Positions 16,471-23,725 of a stretch of 64,000 nt of DNA are shown piece after piece (the stretch's first letter is position 1; every line of letters starts with the position of its first letter). Source of the DNA: Prochlorococcus sp. AG-402-G06 (GTDB taxonomy: Bacteria; Cyanobacteriota; Cyanobacteriia; PCC-6307; Cyanobiaceae). The notes under the pieces were generated by a model, which was given only the letters and a program-made list of their open reading frames with translations, was not told where the DNA came from and made no database searches. The stretch spans positions 1 to 64,000 of the forward strand of contig QCHR01000005.1 of the NCBI GenBank assembly GCA_003277985.1. The letters run 5' to 3'. The translations under genes were made by a program, and so were the position numbers.

Positions 16471-17840
16471 TTATTGAACTCCCTGCTCATTTCTGCTTCA
16501 TCAAGATTTCTACCGATAAAGACGAGTTGGTTACGGCGAGGTTCATTGCCCCATTCTTTATCAGGTTGAGCTGTGAAGAGCATATGTACTCCTTGAAAAA
16601 CTATTCGCCTAGACTCACCCGCATAACTAATGAATCCCTTTGTACGAAAAATATCCACACCTTTTTCTGATAGGAGCCTACTTAACCACCTATTGAGTTT
16701 TTCTGGATCTACATCGCCTACTCGCTCGATAGCAAATGAACCAACCTCGTCGTCGTGTTCATGCTCGGCCACCCAAGTCCGCTCAGCTATTGGAGAAATT
16801 ATAGAGATGTTCTGATCATTATTTAGCTCGTCTGTAGAAGGAGTGTTTACTTTCGTTAATTTAAGATTGAATTCCTCAGCTGTATGTTGAGTGAATAGAC
16901 CTATATCCATTGACTTGTCAACGACTATCAGGAAGGACTTAGTACCTTCTGATTGAAGTTGGAGACTCACATGTCTCCCAATGGGGACTATGTCGCCTGG
17001 ATTTATCAGTTGTTCTCGCTCGGCGTATAGTCTCACGCATGATTCAGCACCTGTGTTGAGAGCTGTTTCGTCTTTACCTTGGTCTGATAACAGGACGAGA
17101 GACATTGTGGGGTCTGGACCTTCTTCGAGCGTAAGTTCATAGCTACCCTCTTCAAGTGAAAAAACACCTGTCCACTCAAATGGATATTCTGGTTCAAGAA
17201 AAGTTGGACGACGCTGAAGTACTTGATCTAGATCAAAAGCACTTAGATTTAGCACAGTATCAATTGAGACGTCTGCTTGTTTACTGCGTATGACACGAGC
17301 CATACGATTCATATCACGTAGCCGTGACTCTAAGTTGTCGAGTGATGCATCTGAAACTAAATCAGTTTTATTTAGAATAAGGACGTCAGCGAAGGCAACT
17401 TGCTCCGAACTTTCATCACTACGACCAAGTTGTTGTTCTATGTGGGCTGCATCTACAAGTGTGACTATGCCATCAAGTGAAAACTCATCACGGATTTCAT
17501 CGTCCATGAAGAATGTCTGAGCGACAGGGCCAGGGTCAGCAAGGCCAGTAGTTTCAACTAATACATAGTCAAATTTGTCTCGCCTCTTCATGAGGTTTCC
17601 TAGTACACGAATTAAATCTCCACGTACGGTGCAGCAGATGCAACCATTAGACATCTCGAAGACCTCTTCATCAGCATTGATTACTAATCCTTGATCAATA
17701 CCAACTTCTCCATATTCATTTTCAATAACAGCTATTTTTTTACCGTGCTCTTCGCTCAGGATTCGATTAAGTAGAGTAGTTTTGCCAGATCCTAGGAAAC
17801 CAGTCAATATGGTCACCGGTACTTTTTCCTTAATGGTCAT
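16458..17840 (-). CDS. COG0523/CobW-family GTPase with an inserted extra domain
   Basis: A 460-residue GTPase of the metal-chaperone COG0523 family. The P-loop GFLGSGKT is at 14-21, the metal-binding GCICC at 66-70, ETTGLADP at 96-103 and NKTD at 157-160. A CobW C-terminal domain runs from about residue 365 (GSFAIERVGDVDPEKL), preceded by EHEHDDE. Usual members are about 320-400 residues. Here about 110 residues starting FEWTGVFSLEEGSYEL (221-331) are inserted between the two domains and match a stretch of ZnuA. Given the znu/zur neighbours, zinc delivery is likely, not cobalamin synthesis. It is cotranscribed with the WD40 gene. Confidence 0.9.
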   Translation of the reverse strand: MTIKEKVPVTILTGFLGSGKTTLLNRILSEEHGKKIAVIENEYGEVGIDQGLVINADEEVFEMSNGCICCTVRGDLIRVLGNLMKRRDKFDYVLVETTGLADPGPVAQTFFMDDEIRDEFSLDGIVTLVDAAHIEQQLGRSDESSEQVAFADVLILNKTDLVSDASLDNLESRLRDMNRMARVIRSKQADVSIDTVLNLSAFDLDQVLQRRPTFLEPEYPFEWTGVFSLEEGSYELTLEEGPDPTMSLVLLSDQGKDETALNTGAESCVRLYAEREQLINPGDIVPIGRHVSLQLQSEGTKSFLIVVDKSMDIGLFTQHTAEEFNLKLTKVNTPSTDELNNDQNISIISPIAERTWVAEHEHDDEVGSFAIERVGDVDPEKLNRWLSRLLSEKGVDIFRTKGFISYAGESRRIVFQGVHMLFTAQPDKEWGNEPRRNQLVFIGRNLDEAEMSREFNKCLV

Positions 17841-17849
17841 TTCCTTTAA

Positions 17850-18167
17850 CTAATAATGTGAACAATGAGAGTTATCAAGAGAAATATCAGTTAGCCAATT
17901 CTCTTGTATTCCCAATAAATCTAGTGACTTTGATTCAAAATCATCTAGCTCAAAATAATTGTAAGGAACTTTTAATCTCACTGTATTTTTTCCATTTTCT
18001 TTCTTAAGCGAATGATTTGAAAATTGAAGTTCTTTTAAATTGTCATCGAAGTCAGTTGAGATAGTAAGTTTTAAGATTTTATCTCTATCCCATGGGGCTT
18101 TATCCATAAAACTAGCCTGATCTTCCCAGTGTTGTCTGTAGGCGTTAAACCCTTTATGTGGATACAT
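17850..18167 (-). CDS. Hypothetical protein of the zinc island (105 aa)
   Basis: A 105-residue soluble protein starting MYPHKGFNAYRQHWEDQASF. It lies 9 bp before the CobW gene and 57 bp after znuA in the same direction, so it is probably part of that transcript. It has alternating beta-like stretches (ILKLTISTDF, TVRLKVPYNYF) and ends in Asn-Ser-His-Cys-Ser-His-Tyr, a possible metal-binding tail. No family recognised. The context suggests a role in zinc handling. Confidence 0.65.
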   Translation of the reverse strand: MYPHKGFNAYRQHWEDQASFMDKAPWDRDKILKLTISTDFDDNLKELQFSNHSLKKENGKNTVRLKVPYNYFELDDFESKSLDLLGIQENWLTDISLDNSHCSHY

Positions 18168-18179
18168 TCTTGTTGCAAT

Positions 18180-18208
18180 CCTGTCTGCATTCTATCAATG
18201 TAGACAGG
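18180..18208. other. Strong hairpin between znuA and the 105-aa gene
   Basis: CCTGTCTGCATT (18180-18191) pairs with AATGTAGACAGG (18197-18208) over 12 bp with one G-T pair; the loop is CTATC. It lies just after the znuA stop on the transcribed strand. There is no T-run, so it is probably an mRNA-stabilising or partial-termination hairpin, or a palindromic operator for the downstream genes. Confidence 0.7.
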
Positions 18209-18224
18209 AGTGTATTTGTAAAAG

Positions 18225-19751
18225 TTAAGGGTTAGTTAAATCATTCCATTTACTCTCAAGTTCATCACCCTCTTTCTCGTCACATTCTCCACCAAGCGAA
18301 TCAACAATTGTACATGTGTTGTGTACGGCTACTGAAACAGTATTCCCTTCTAGCATTAGACCATCAACAAAGATCTGATTTCTTGCAATAGGAGTGGAAG
18401 TTTGTCTGCTCAGGTTTTTCAATAGCTTGGAAGGAGGCTTTTGCTCAGCGAATAATACTTTCACGTTTTCTTCTTTCAGCTCAGCTATTACCGTTGAAAT
18501 AGTCTCTGGTCTAAGGCTGGAAGAATCACCAACGTAATCTAATAGACTCAAAGTCTTCAAGCCAAATGCATCTCCGTAATATTCCATCGCTTTGTGCTTA
18601 GAAACGATTGTCCTTCGATCAGTAGGAATTGTGGCAACTTGTTTTTGAGTCCATAAATCGAGATCTTCCAAAATAGAATTAACGGCTTGAGTCCTCTCTT
18701 TTAAAACTTTTTTTGTTTCTCTGTCAAAGAAGGAAATTTTCTTATTGATATTTTTAGAAATGACATTTCCCATCTTGATAATGTTATGAGGGTCATGCCA
18801 GATATGAGGATCTAGCCCACCATGATCATGGTGATGATGGTGATCGCCTTCATCTGGGACTTGAGCAATCGGTTCAACATCGTCGCCTGAAATATCCTTA
18901 AAGAAATGTTCGTCGGCTTCAAATTCAAAAGGCATATGCTCAGTAAAGAATGCATATTTACCAGCTTTTTTGATTTCTACAGTAAATGTTGTGATGTCTT
19001 TCTTCTCATTAAATGAGAGAAGATATGCTTTTTCCTGCGCAACAAGTTTGTCATTATTGCGTTTAGTTTCTGAATTCTGAGACCCTAATAATTCTTTAGC
19101 AAGCTCTTCTGATGCTTCAATATCACCAGAGTTGAGAATAACCATTTTCATTGCAGGATCAGCATAGTCTCCATCGACTTTGGCAAAAGACCATTTGTAT
19201 GTTCCTGCTGAAAGATCAAAAACACCAGCCCATTCAAAAGCTCCCTCTCCATGGGCATCGCCATGATCATCGTGGTCGTCATGATCGTCAGGCTTAGCAG
19301 CTGAATGATCGTCATGATCATCGTGGTCATCATCCTTAGCAGCTGAATGATCATCGTGATCGTCATGATGATCGTCTATTTCTATTGCACTTACGCCTAC
19401 AACAACAGTTAAAGGATTATCTAACCATTTTTTCATTGCAGGGGTCATCTCTGAACCAAGAGTAAATACTTGATTTGCACTTTTTAGTGTTTGAGCTTGC
19501 CTTGGAGTGATTTTGACATCATGAACATCTTGTTTTCTATCAATTAAGCAGGTTACAGGTGTTGAAGGTGGTGCAATCGCAGAAACGACATCGCAGACTA
19601 ATGGCTCTACGGCAACAATGGGTTTTGAATTTGCCTGTGCACTCTGATTAATTCCAGAAAATAAAAATGCTCCAGCAACAAGAGAACTTTTGAGAACTGT
19701 TTTATTGATTATGGGTTTAGCCTTTTTGGACTGATTAGAAAAATTCGACAT
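18225..19751 (-). CDS. znuA: Zinc ABC transporter, substrate-binding protein ZnuA with inserted domain
   Basis: A 508-residue cluster A-I metal-binding protein with an N-terminal signal peptide (likely cut after SAQA near residue 40) and no lipobox. Likely zinc ligands are His77 (DVHDVKITP), His316 (LDPHIWHDP), His386 (VSKHKAMEYYG) and acidic Glu436. The His/Asp-rich loop is greatly enlarged: three 14-residue repeats (127-168), then about 110 residues starting FEWAGVFDLSAGTYKW (172-281) that match the CobW insert, then a second HHHHHDH run. Typical ZnuA is about 300 residues. ATG at 19751 is preferred to TTG 19754. A Zur-like box lies 25 bp upstream. Confidence 0.93.
   Translation of the reverse strand: MSNFSNQSKKAKPIINKTVLKSSLVAGAFLFSGINQSAQANSKPIVAVEPLVCDVVSAIAPPSTPVTCLIDRKQDVHDVKITPRQAQTLKSANQVFTLGSEMTPAMKKWLDNPLTVVVGVSAIEIDDHHDDHDDHSAAKDDDHDDHDDHSAAKPDDHDDHDDHGDAHGEGAFEWAGVFDLSAGTYKWSFAKVDGDYADPAMKMVILNSGDIEASEELAKELLGSQNSETKRNNDKLVAQEKAYLLSFNEKKDITTFTVEIKKAGKYAFFTEHMPFEFEADEHFFKDISGDDVEPIAQVPDEGDHHHHHDHGGLDPHIWHDPHNIIKMGNVISKNINKKISFFDRETKKVLKERTQAVNSILEDLDLWTQKQVATIPTDRRTIVSKHKAMEYYGDAFGLKTLSLLDYVGDSSSLRPETISTVIAELKEENVKVLFAEQKPPSKLLKNLSRQTSTPIARNQIFVDGLMLEGNTVSVAVHNTCTIVDSLGGECDEKEGDELESKWNDLTNP
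19248..19373 (-). repeat. Three tandem 42-bp repeats encoding His/Asp-rich units of ZnuA
   Basis: The coding sequence repeats in 42-base units giving DDHDDHDDHSAAKP-like 14-residue blocks three times; the third ends HGDAHG. Such runs bind several zinc ions weakly and can expand or contract by slippage. Confidence 0.8.
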
Positions 19752-19775
19752 CAAAAATATTAAGCGTATATAAAA

Positions 19776-19790
19776 CGATAATCATTTTCA
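19776..19790. promoter_or_regulatory. Zur-like operator between znuA and znuC
   Basis: CGATAATCATTTTCA is a 7-1-7 imperfect palindrome close to the cyanobacterial Zur/Fur consensus TGATAATNATTATCA (12 of the 14 defined positions). It lies 25 bp upstream of znuA and 50 bp upstream of znuC, which diverge, so one operator could repress both when zinc is sufficient. The site is seen; binding by the Zur encoded at 20563-20964 is inferred. Confidence 0.7.
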
Positions 19791-19840
19791 TTTGGTCTTG
19801 GCAAGTATATTATGTTTCTTGTCAGCAAATCCTCTAATTG

Positions 19841-20536
19841 ATGTCTAGTTTGATTGCTGAAAATGTGACATATTCCTATTCGAGTAATATTAAACCTGCT
19901 TTAAGCAAGGTTTCTCTAAAGCTTGAGCAAGGTACTTTGACTGCTCTTGTTGGTCCGAATGGCGCTGGTAAGTCTACATTATTAAGCTTGCTGCAAGGTA
20001 GTAGCAAGCCGGATCAAGGAGAAATTACTGTTGATGGAAAACCATTGAGAAATAATCGATCTCAAGTGGCTTTAATGCCTCAGAGGGGAAAGCTGAATTG
20101 GAATTTTCCAATTACTGTTGAAGGATTAGTTTCTTTAGGTCGAGTCAATCATTCGAAATCGACTTGTTGTGAATTAGAGGCGGCTCTTCAACGTGTTGGA
20201 ATATCTCATTTAGCAAAAAGGCGACTTGATGCTTTATCTGGTGGTCAGCAACAAAGAGCATTACTCGCAAAAACCTTGATGAATCCTGCTAAAATTTTTC
20301 TACTTGATGAACCGTGTTCCGCCTTTGATCCCCCTGCAAAAGAAGACTTCCTATTAATCATCCGTCAGTTAGCTGATTCGGGACTGACGGTTTTCGTTAG
20401 TAGTCACGATTGGGGGACGTCCTTAAATGCTTATGACAAGGTTGTTGTTCTAGATAAGATTATTTTAGCTTCTGGCAACCCAGAAGAGGTTCAGGAAAAA
20501 CTTAGTTCAATTAATTATCTAAGATGGAAAATATAG
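19841..20536 (+). CDS. znuC: Zinc ABC transporter, ATPase ZnuC
   Basis: A 231-residue ABC ATPase. Walker A GPNGAGKSTL, Q-loop MPQRGKLNWNFP, signature LSGGQQQRALLAK, Walker B IFLLDEPCSAFDPP and switch VSSHDW are all intact. The 'LNWNFPITVEGLVSLGR' stretch is typical of manganese/zinc transporter ATPases. I start at ATG 19841 in preference to TTG 19838. It diverges from znuA, sharing the Zur-like operator, and its end faces the end of zur, so znuB is on a separate transcript. Confidence 0.93.
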   Translation: MSSLIAENVTYSYSSNIKPALSKVSLKLEQGTLTALVGPNGAGKSTLLSLLQGSSKPDQGEITVDGKPLRNNRSQVALMPQRGKLNWNFPITVEGLVSLGRVNHSKSTCCELEAALQRVGISHLAKRRLDALSGGQQQRALLAKTLMNPAKIFLLDEPCSAFDPPAKEDFLLIIRQLADSGLTVFVSSHDWGTSLNAYDKVVVLDKIILASGNPEEVQEKLSSINYLRWKI

Positions 20537-20562
20537 TTCTGATTGATCTTTATGCATTTCAA

Positions 20563-20964
20563 TCAAGCATTCAATTCTTGGGAACAATTTTGGCAGAGGC
20601 CAAAGTATTCAAGAGTATGAAACAACAGCTCAAATTTTTTAGAGGCTTTTTTGGGTACGTGCATTGTTTTGACGGGGCATCCCTGCAATTGAGTGGTTTC
20701 TCCGCAGCTGACGCAAGTTAAATGATGAATATCTCTTTCAACTGGGGCATAAAGGACCTCGCCGTTCGGGAGGTGCCTCGAGCGTATCAAGCCTTGCTTT
20801 ACTAACGCTTGCAAGTTTCTGTATACAGTCGTTAAACCCATTGCCTTTTCACCATTATGAAGTTTTCTATGCAGTTCTTGTCCACTCAACTCATCAGTAC
20901 ATTTTTTGAGTTCATTGAGAAGCTGTTGCTGTCTCTTAGTGATGTCAGGCTTGCTTGTATTCAT
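20563..20964 (-). CDS. zur: Zinc uptake regulator, Fur family
   Basis: A 133-residue Fur-family repressor: an N-terminal winged helix with 'TTVYRNLQALVKQGLIRSR', then a dimerisation domain with two CxxC pairs, CVSC and CQNC, that form the structural zinc site. 'DIHHLTC' carries the regulatory histidines. Lying between znuC and divergent znuB identifies it as Zur more than as Fur. Start at ATG 20964, since TTG 20970 is only two codons upstream. Only 52 bp separate it from znuB, so the shared promoter is compact; no convincing second Zur box was seen there. Confidence 0.9.
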   Translation of the reverse strand: MNTSKPDITKRQQQLLNELKKCTDELSGQELHRKLHNGEKAMGLTTVYRNLQALVKQGLIRSRHLPNGEVLYAPVERDIHHLTCVSCGETTQLQGCPVKTMHVPKKASKKFELLFHTLEYFGLCQNCSQELNA

Positions 20965-21016
20965 TAGCAAGATCTTAATTTGATCTCTTTACTGAACATA
21001 CTGAATCATTTGCTTA

Positions 21017-21802
21017 ATGTCTTTTATCAATACAAATTGGTGGATAATTCCTCTTCTGATAACTTCCTTTTCAGGAGTGCTTTGCCCTGCCATGGGGACT
21101 GTATTGATAACTCATAAAAGGCTTCTTCAAGTCAATTTAATTTCACATTGTGTTTTGCCAGGACTTGCCTTGGCTATGGCGCTTGGGATTGACCCATCTA
21201 TTGGAGGTGTCTTAAGCGGATTAGTGGGAGCTATTGCAGCAGAGAGTTTGACTAATAAGAAAAATCAAAATTATGAAGCTGTAATGAATACAATTCTTGC
21301 TGGTTCGATGGGACTTGGAGTTTTGCTTATACCTTTACTTGGAATCAGGATTGATTTAGAGGCTGTTTTGTTTGGAGATTTATTAACTGCAAATTTGAGC
21401 GATTTATTAAGAACTTTGATTGCGTTCTCGGCATTCATTTGCCTAATGCTTTTTGGGTACGACAAGCTTGTTCATATTGGTTTAGACCCAGAAGGAGCTG
21501 CCTCAAGTGGCGTTAATGTGTCTTTTTTAAATTTAGCTCTGGGATTTACCACTGCACTTGTCATTGTGAGCTCAATGTCAGCAGTCGGGGTCATCCTTGT
21601 GATTGCGTTACTCTCAACTCCAACTTTGTTGGGTTTACAGAAAGCTAGCTCTCTATGGGTTGCGATGGTTCGATCTTCCATATTTGGATTAGTTTTATCG
21701 ATCATTGGTTTTTCTTTCGCTATGTTTATGAATTTGCCTCCAGGCCCACTTATTAGTGTTCTTTGTGTAATTTCATTGATCTTGCTTCCAAGGAATAATT
21801 AG
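21017..21802 (+). CDS. znuB: Zinc ABC transporter, permease ZnuB
   Basis: A 261-residue membrane protein of the ABC-3 metal permease family with seven to eight hydrophobic segments. Family text includes 'GTVLITHKRLLQVNLISHCVLPGLALA' and 'VSSMSAVGVILVIALLSTPTLLGL'. It forms the zinc channel with ZnuC and receives zinc from ZnuA. It is divergent from zur and apparently monocistronic. In many bacteria znuB and znuC form one operon; here they are separated by zur. Confidence 0.93.
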   Translation: MSFINTNWWIIPLLITSFSGVLCPAMGTVLITHKRLLQVNLISHCVLPGLALAMALGIDPSIGGVLSGLVGAIAAESLTNKKNQNYEAVMNTILAGSMGLGVLLIPLLGIRIDLEAVLFGDLLTANLSDLLRTLIAFSAFICLMLFGYDKLVHIGLDPEGAASSGVNVSFLNLALGFTTALVIVSSMSAVGVILVIALLSTPTLLGLQKASSLWVAMVRSSIFGLVLSIIGFSFAMFMNLPPGPLISVLCVISLILLPRNN

Positions 21803-21962
21803 AATTGAATACAAAAAATCTTCATAATTTTTTTGGCTATATTTGATGAGTCTTTAAGAATCTAGGATTAGATCAAGAAATCTGAAAATAACAACGATTT
21901 GATTTTAGTTTGAATAAAATAGAACAAGTTGATTTCTAATTCGTCCTTTTATTGATTGAATC

Positions 21963-22580
21963 ATGAAGAGAACGCAACTTAATGTAAGTATTGATCCAAA
22001 ACTTTTAGAAAAGATTAAAGAGAGTGCCAGGATTTCTGGCAAATCATTGGTTGGTTTTGTCTCTGATTGTTTTGTTAATCAAATAGAGAACCTTCCTGTT
22101 GAATCGATAGATTCTAGATTTCAAAAAATTGAACAAAGGCTTCAATTAATTGAAAATAATCTTCAATTGCCAGCACTTAAAGCTCAAAGAACTCAACCTT
22201 TTACATCTCAAGAATTAGAAAATTTTAATGAATTTATCAAAGCTGTTTTTAGAAAAGAATTACAAAGAAAGGGATATAGATCAATGAAAGAGGCATGGAA
22301 TGATTTTATAAACCATATAAATTGTTTTGAACAATGGGATGAGACATGTTCTTTTAGACTTAAAGAGTCTCTTTTTATTGAACATGCTGATCCTTTAACA
22401 AGCGAAGAAATTAATCACCTCAAAGAAGGAGACGTATGTCCTCAACCAATACGAACAGGGATTATTAATTGGATCAACAATTCAGATAGAGGAGAATGTT
22501 GTTGCTCCGATAAAGAGTTCCCTTCACAGCAGCAAATTTGCGAAAAGGGTTCAATTTTAGTTGAAGAGATATATTCTTAG
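21963..22580 (+). CDS. Hypothetical protein with ribbon-helix-helix-like N terminus
   Basis: A 205-residue protein. The first 45 residues, 'RTQLNVSIDPKLLEKIKESA' followed by RISGKSLVGFVSDCF, fit a ribbon-helix-helix DNA-binding fold. A heptad-rich stretch (RFQKIEQRLQLIENNLQL, about 57-74) suggests a short coiled coil. The rest is charged, with a C-terminal ECCCSDKEFPSQQQIC cysteine cluster that might bind metal. It stands downstream of znuB with a 160-bp gap. It may be a regulator; no family name is certain. Confidence 0.65.
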   Translation: MKRTQLNVSIDPKLLEKIKESARISGKSLVGFVSDCFVNQIENLPVESIDSRFQKIEQRLQLIENNLQLPALKAQRTQPFTSQELENFNEFIKAVFRKELQRKGYRSMKEAWNDFINHINCFEQWDETCSFRLKESLFIEHADPLTSEEINHLKEGDVCPQPIRTGIINWINNSDRGECCCSDKEFPSQQQICEKGSILVEEIYS

Positions 22581-22715
22581 ATCAATTAAGATCACTGTTC
22601 GTAAGTTAATTCAATCCTAAGTTGTTATAAAAAACTGGGAGGATGAATTGAAGCGTTTGTAGCTATATTGCCAAGAATTTTATACGACTACCTTAGATTC
22701 TTCATTACTTCAAGA

Positions 22716-23159
22716 TTAGTTAGGGTTGATATGGACTGCACAAGGCATCCATAATTTACCCATCTTATGGACACCATTGCATCCGAGCTTTTTGGCTTCG
22801 ATCTCTGCCTGAGCTTTGGTTGGATATGCATATATATTTTTTGAAGACGAAGAATTAGAGCGATTGATTGACTCCTGTATAGCATTGTTTTCTGGACTCC
22901 ATACCTTTAGACCCATGGTTGTTATTCCGGCAGAAAATATTCCCATTCCTACTATTGAGGCATTTATTACTCCCATGGCTACAGCACCAATAGAAACGAC
23001 GCCCATGGGAACAATTCCAATGCTTACAATCCCCATGGGAACAATTCCAATGGAAATGAATCCAAGTGGTGCTATGCCAAATGCAATTTTTTTTGGTTTG
23101 CTTCCACAATGCGAAGGCCCTTCGATATCTTTTTGATTTGTACTATTTTTGGTTGTCAT
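22716..23159 (-). CDS. Gly-every-fifth-residue repeat protein with C-terminal DUF3721-like domain
   Basis: A 147-residue protein. Residues 28-83 have a glycine at every fifth position (28, 33, 38, 43, 48, 53, 58, 63, 73, 78, 83; Ser at 68) within hydrophobic decads such as IVPMGIVSIG, as in a regular beta-solenoid or a membrane-inserted repeat. The C-terminal 'GCNGVHKMGKLWMPCAVH' (126-143) matches the DUF3721 signature, with two Cys and two His that could bind metal. There is no signal peptide. It follows the DUF3721 lipoprotein gene by 15 bp in the same direction, so the two probably form an operon. Confidence 0.7.
   Translation of the reverse strand: MTTKNSTNQKDIEGPSHCGSKPKKIAFGIAPLGFISIGIVPMGIVSIGIVPMGVVSIGAVAMGVINASIVGMGIFSAGITTMGLKVWSPENNAIQESINRSNSSSSKNIYAYPTKAQAEIEAKKLGCNGVHKMGKLWMPCAVHINPN
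23002..23052. repeat. 30-bp-period direct repeat inside the Gly-repeat gene
   Basis: An identical 21-base block starting CCCATGGGAACAATTCC occurs at 23002-23022 and 23032-23052, 30 bp apart, or ten codons. It encodes the repeated GIVPMG decad and marks recent duplication by slippage or unequal crossing-over. Confidence 0.8.
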
Positions 23160-23174
23160 TTATTGTTCGAAAAT

Positions 23175-23432
23175 TTAGTGATGATGGTGATGTTCACTTT
23201 TGGACTTGTTATGTTCATTCTCCTCATGAGCAGAATGACTTTTACAAGGCATCCATTTGTCACCCATTTTATGAGCTCCAGTGCAATTGAAATCCTTGGC
23301 TGCTTTTTCGGCTTCTATTTTTGTCTCAAAAAGAGAGGGAGTACCTTTTGTTTGAGAATTATCTGAACATCCTATTAGTGAAAATGATATTGAAAGAATA
23401 ATTGTAGAGAGAATAGGCTTGAATTTGTTCAT
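23175..23432 (-). CDS. His-tailed DUF3721-like lipoprotein (85 aa)
   Basis: An 85-residue lipoprotein: a hydrophobic signal then the lipobox LIGC with Cys22. A DUF3721-like core follows (34-66), ending 'NCTGAHKMGDKWMPCKSH', with conserved Cys50, His54, Cys63 and His66. The tail is histidine-rich (HSAHEENEHN, then five final histidines). The domain and tail both look metal-binding, so zinc or another divalent metal is a fair guess. It precedes the Gly-repeat gene, which has the same C-terminal domain. Function not established. Confidence 0.8.
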   Translation of the reverse strand: MNKFKPILSTIILSISFSLIGCSDNSQTKGTPSLFETKIEAEKAAKDFNCTGAHKMGDKWMPCKSHSAHEENEHNKSKSEHHHHH

Positions 23433-23455
23433 TTATCTATTAGGGCTAGTAAACC

Positions 23456-23469
23456 TAGTCTGTAGACTA
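23456..23469. promoter_or_regulatory. Possible operator: 14-bp palindrome upstream of DUF3721 lipoprotein
   Basis: TAGTCT-GT-AGACTA is a perfect inverted repeat 24 bp upstream of the lipoprotein start. The half-site CTAGTCT recurs at 23708-23714, just upstream of the divergent porin gene. A common regulator is possible; the match is short. Confidence 0.35.
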
Positions 23470-23725
23470 ATTCAGCCTAGAGCTTTGTCATTGAATATTT
23501 CAAATAATCTAGAACAGATAAGTAATTAAATAATCCAACTATTTTTTATCTTTTCTTTTTGAGACTAGATGTTATGGAAATTGGTTCTGAGATTTTTTCC
23601 TGACAAAGGCAAAAAACACGACTTTTGTATCTAAAAGCACATATTCTAGGCCTTTGACAAGCCTGAGAAGCTAAGTTCGTGAGATATGAATAGTTTTACT
23701 AGTTTTACTAGTCTAAATAAGATCT

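Noticed and set aside
19148..19366. 72-residue minus-strand frame within znuA
   Set aside because: It is an out-of-frame reading of the His/Asp repeats (MTIMIM-type low complexity).
22816..23136. 106-residue frame antisense to the Gly-repeat gene
   Set aside because: It mirrors the repetitive sequence of the real gene (PMGTIP repeats) and has no independent gene features; the minus-strand product has a recognisable C-terminal domain.
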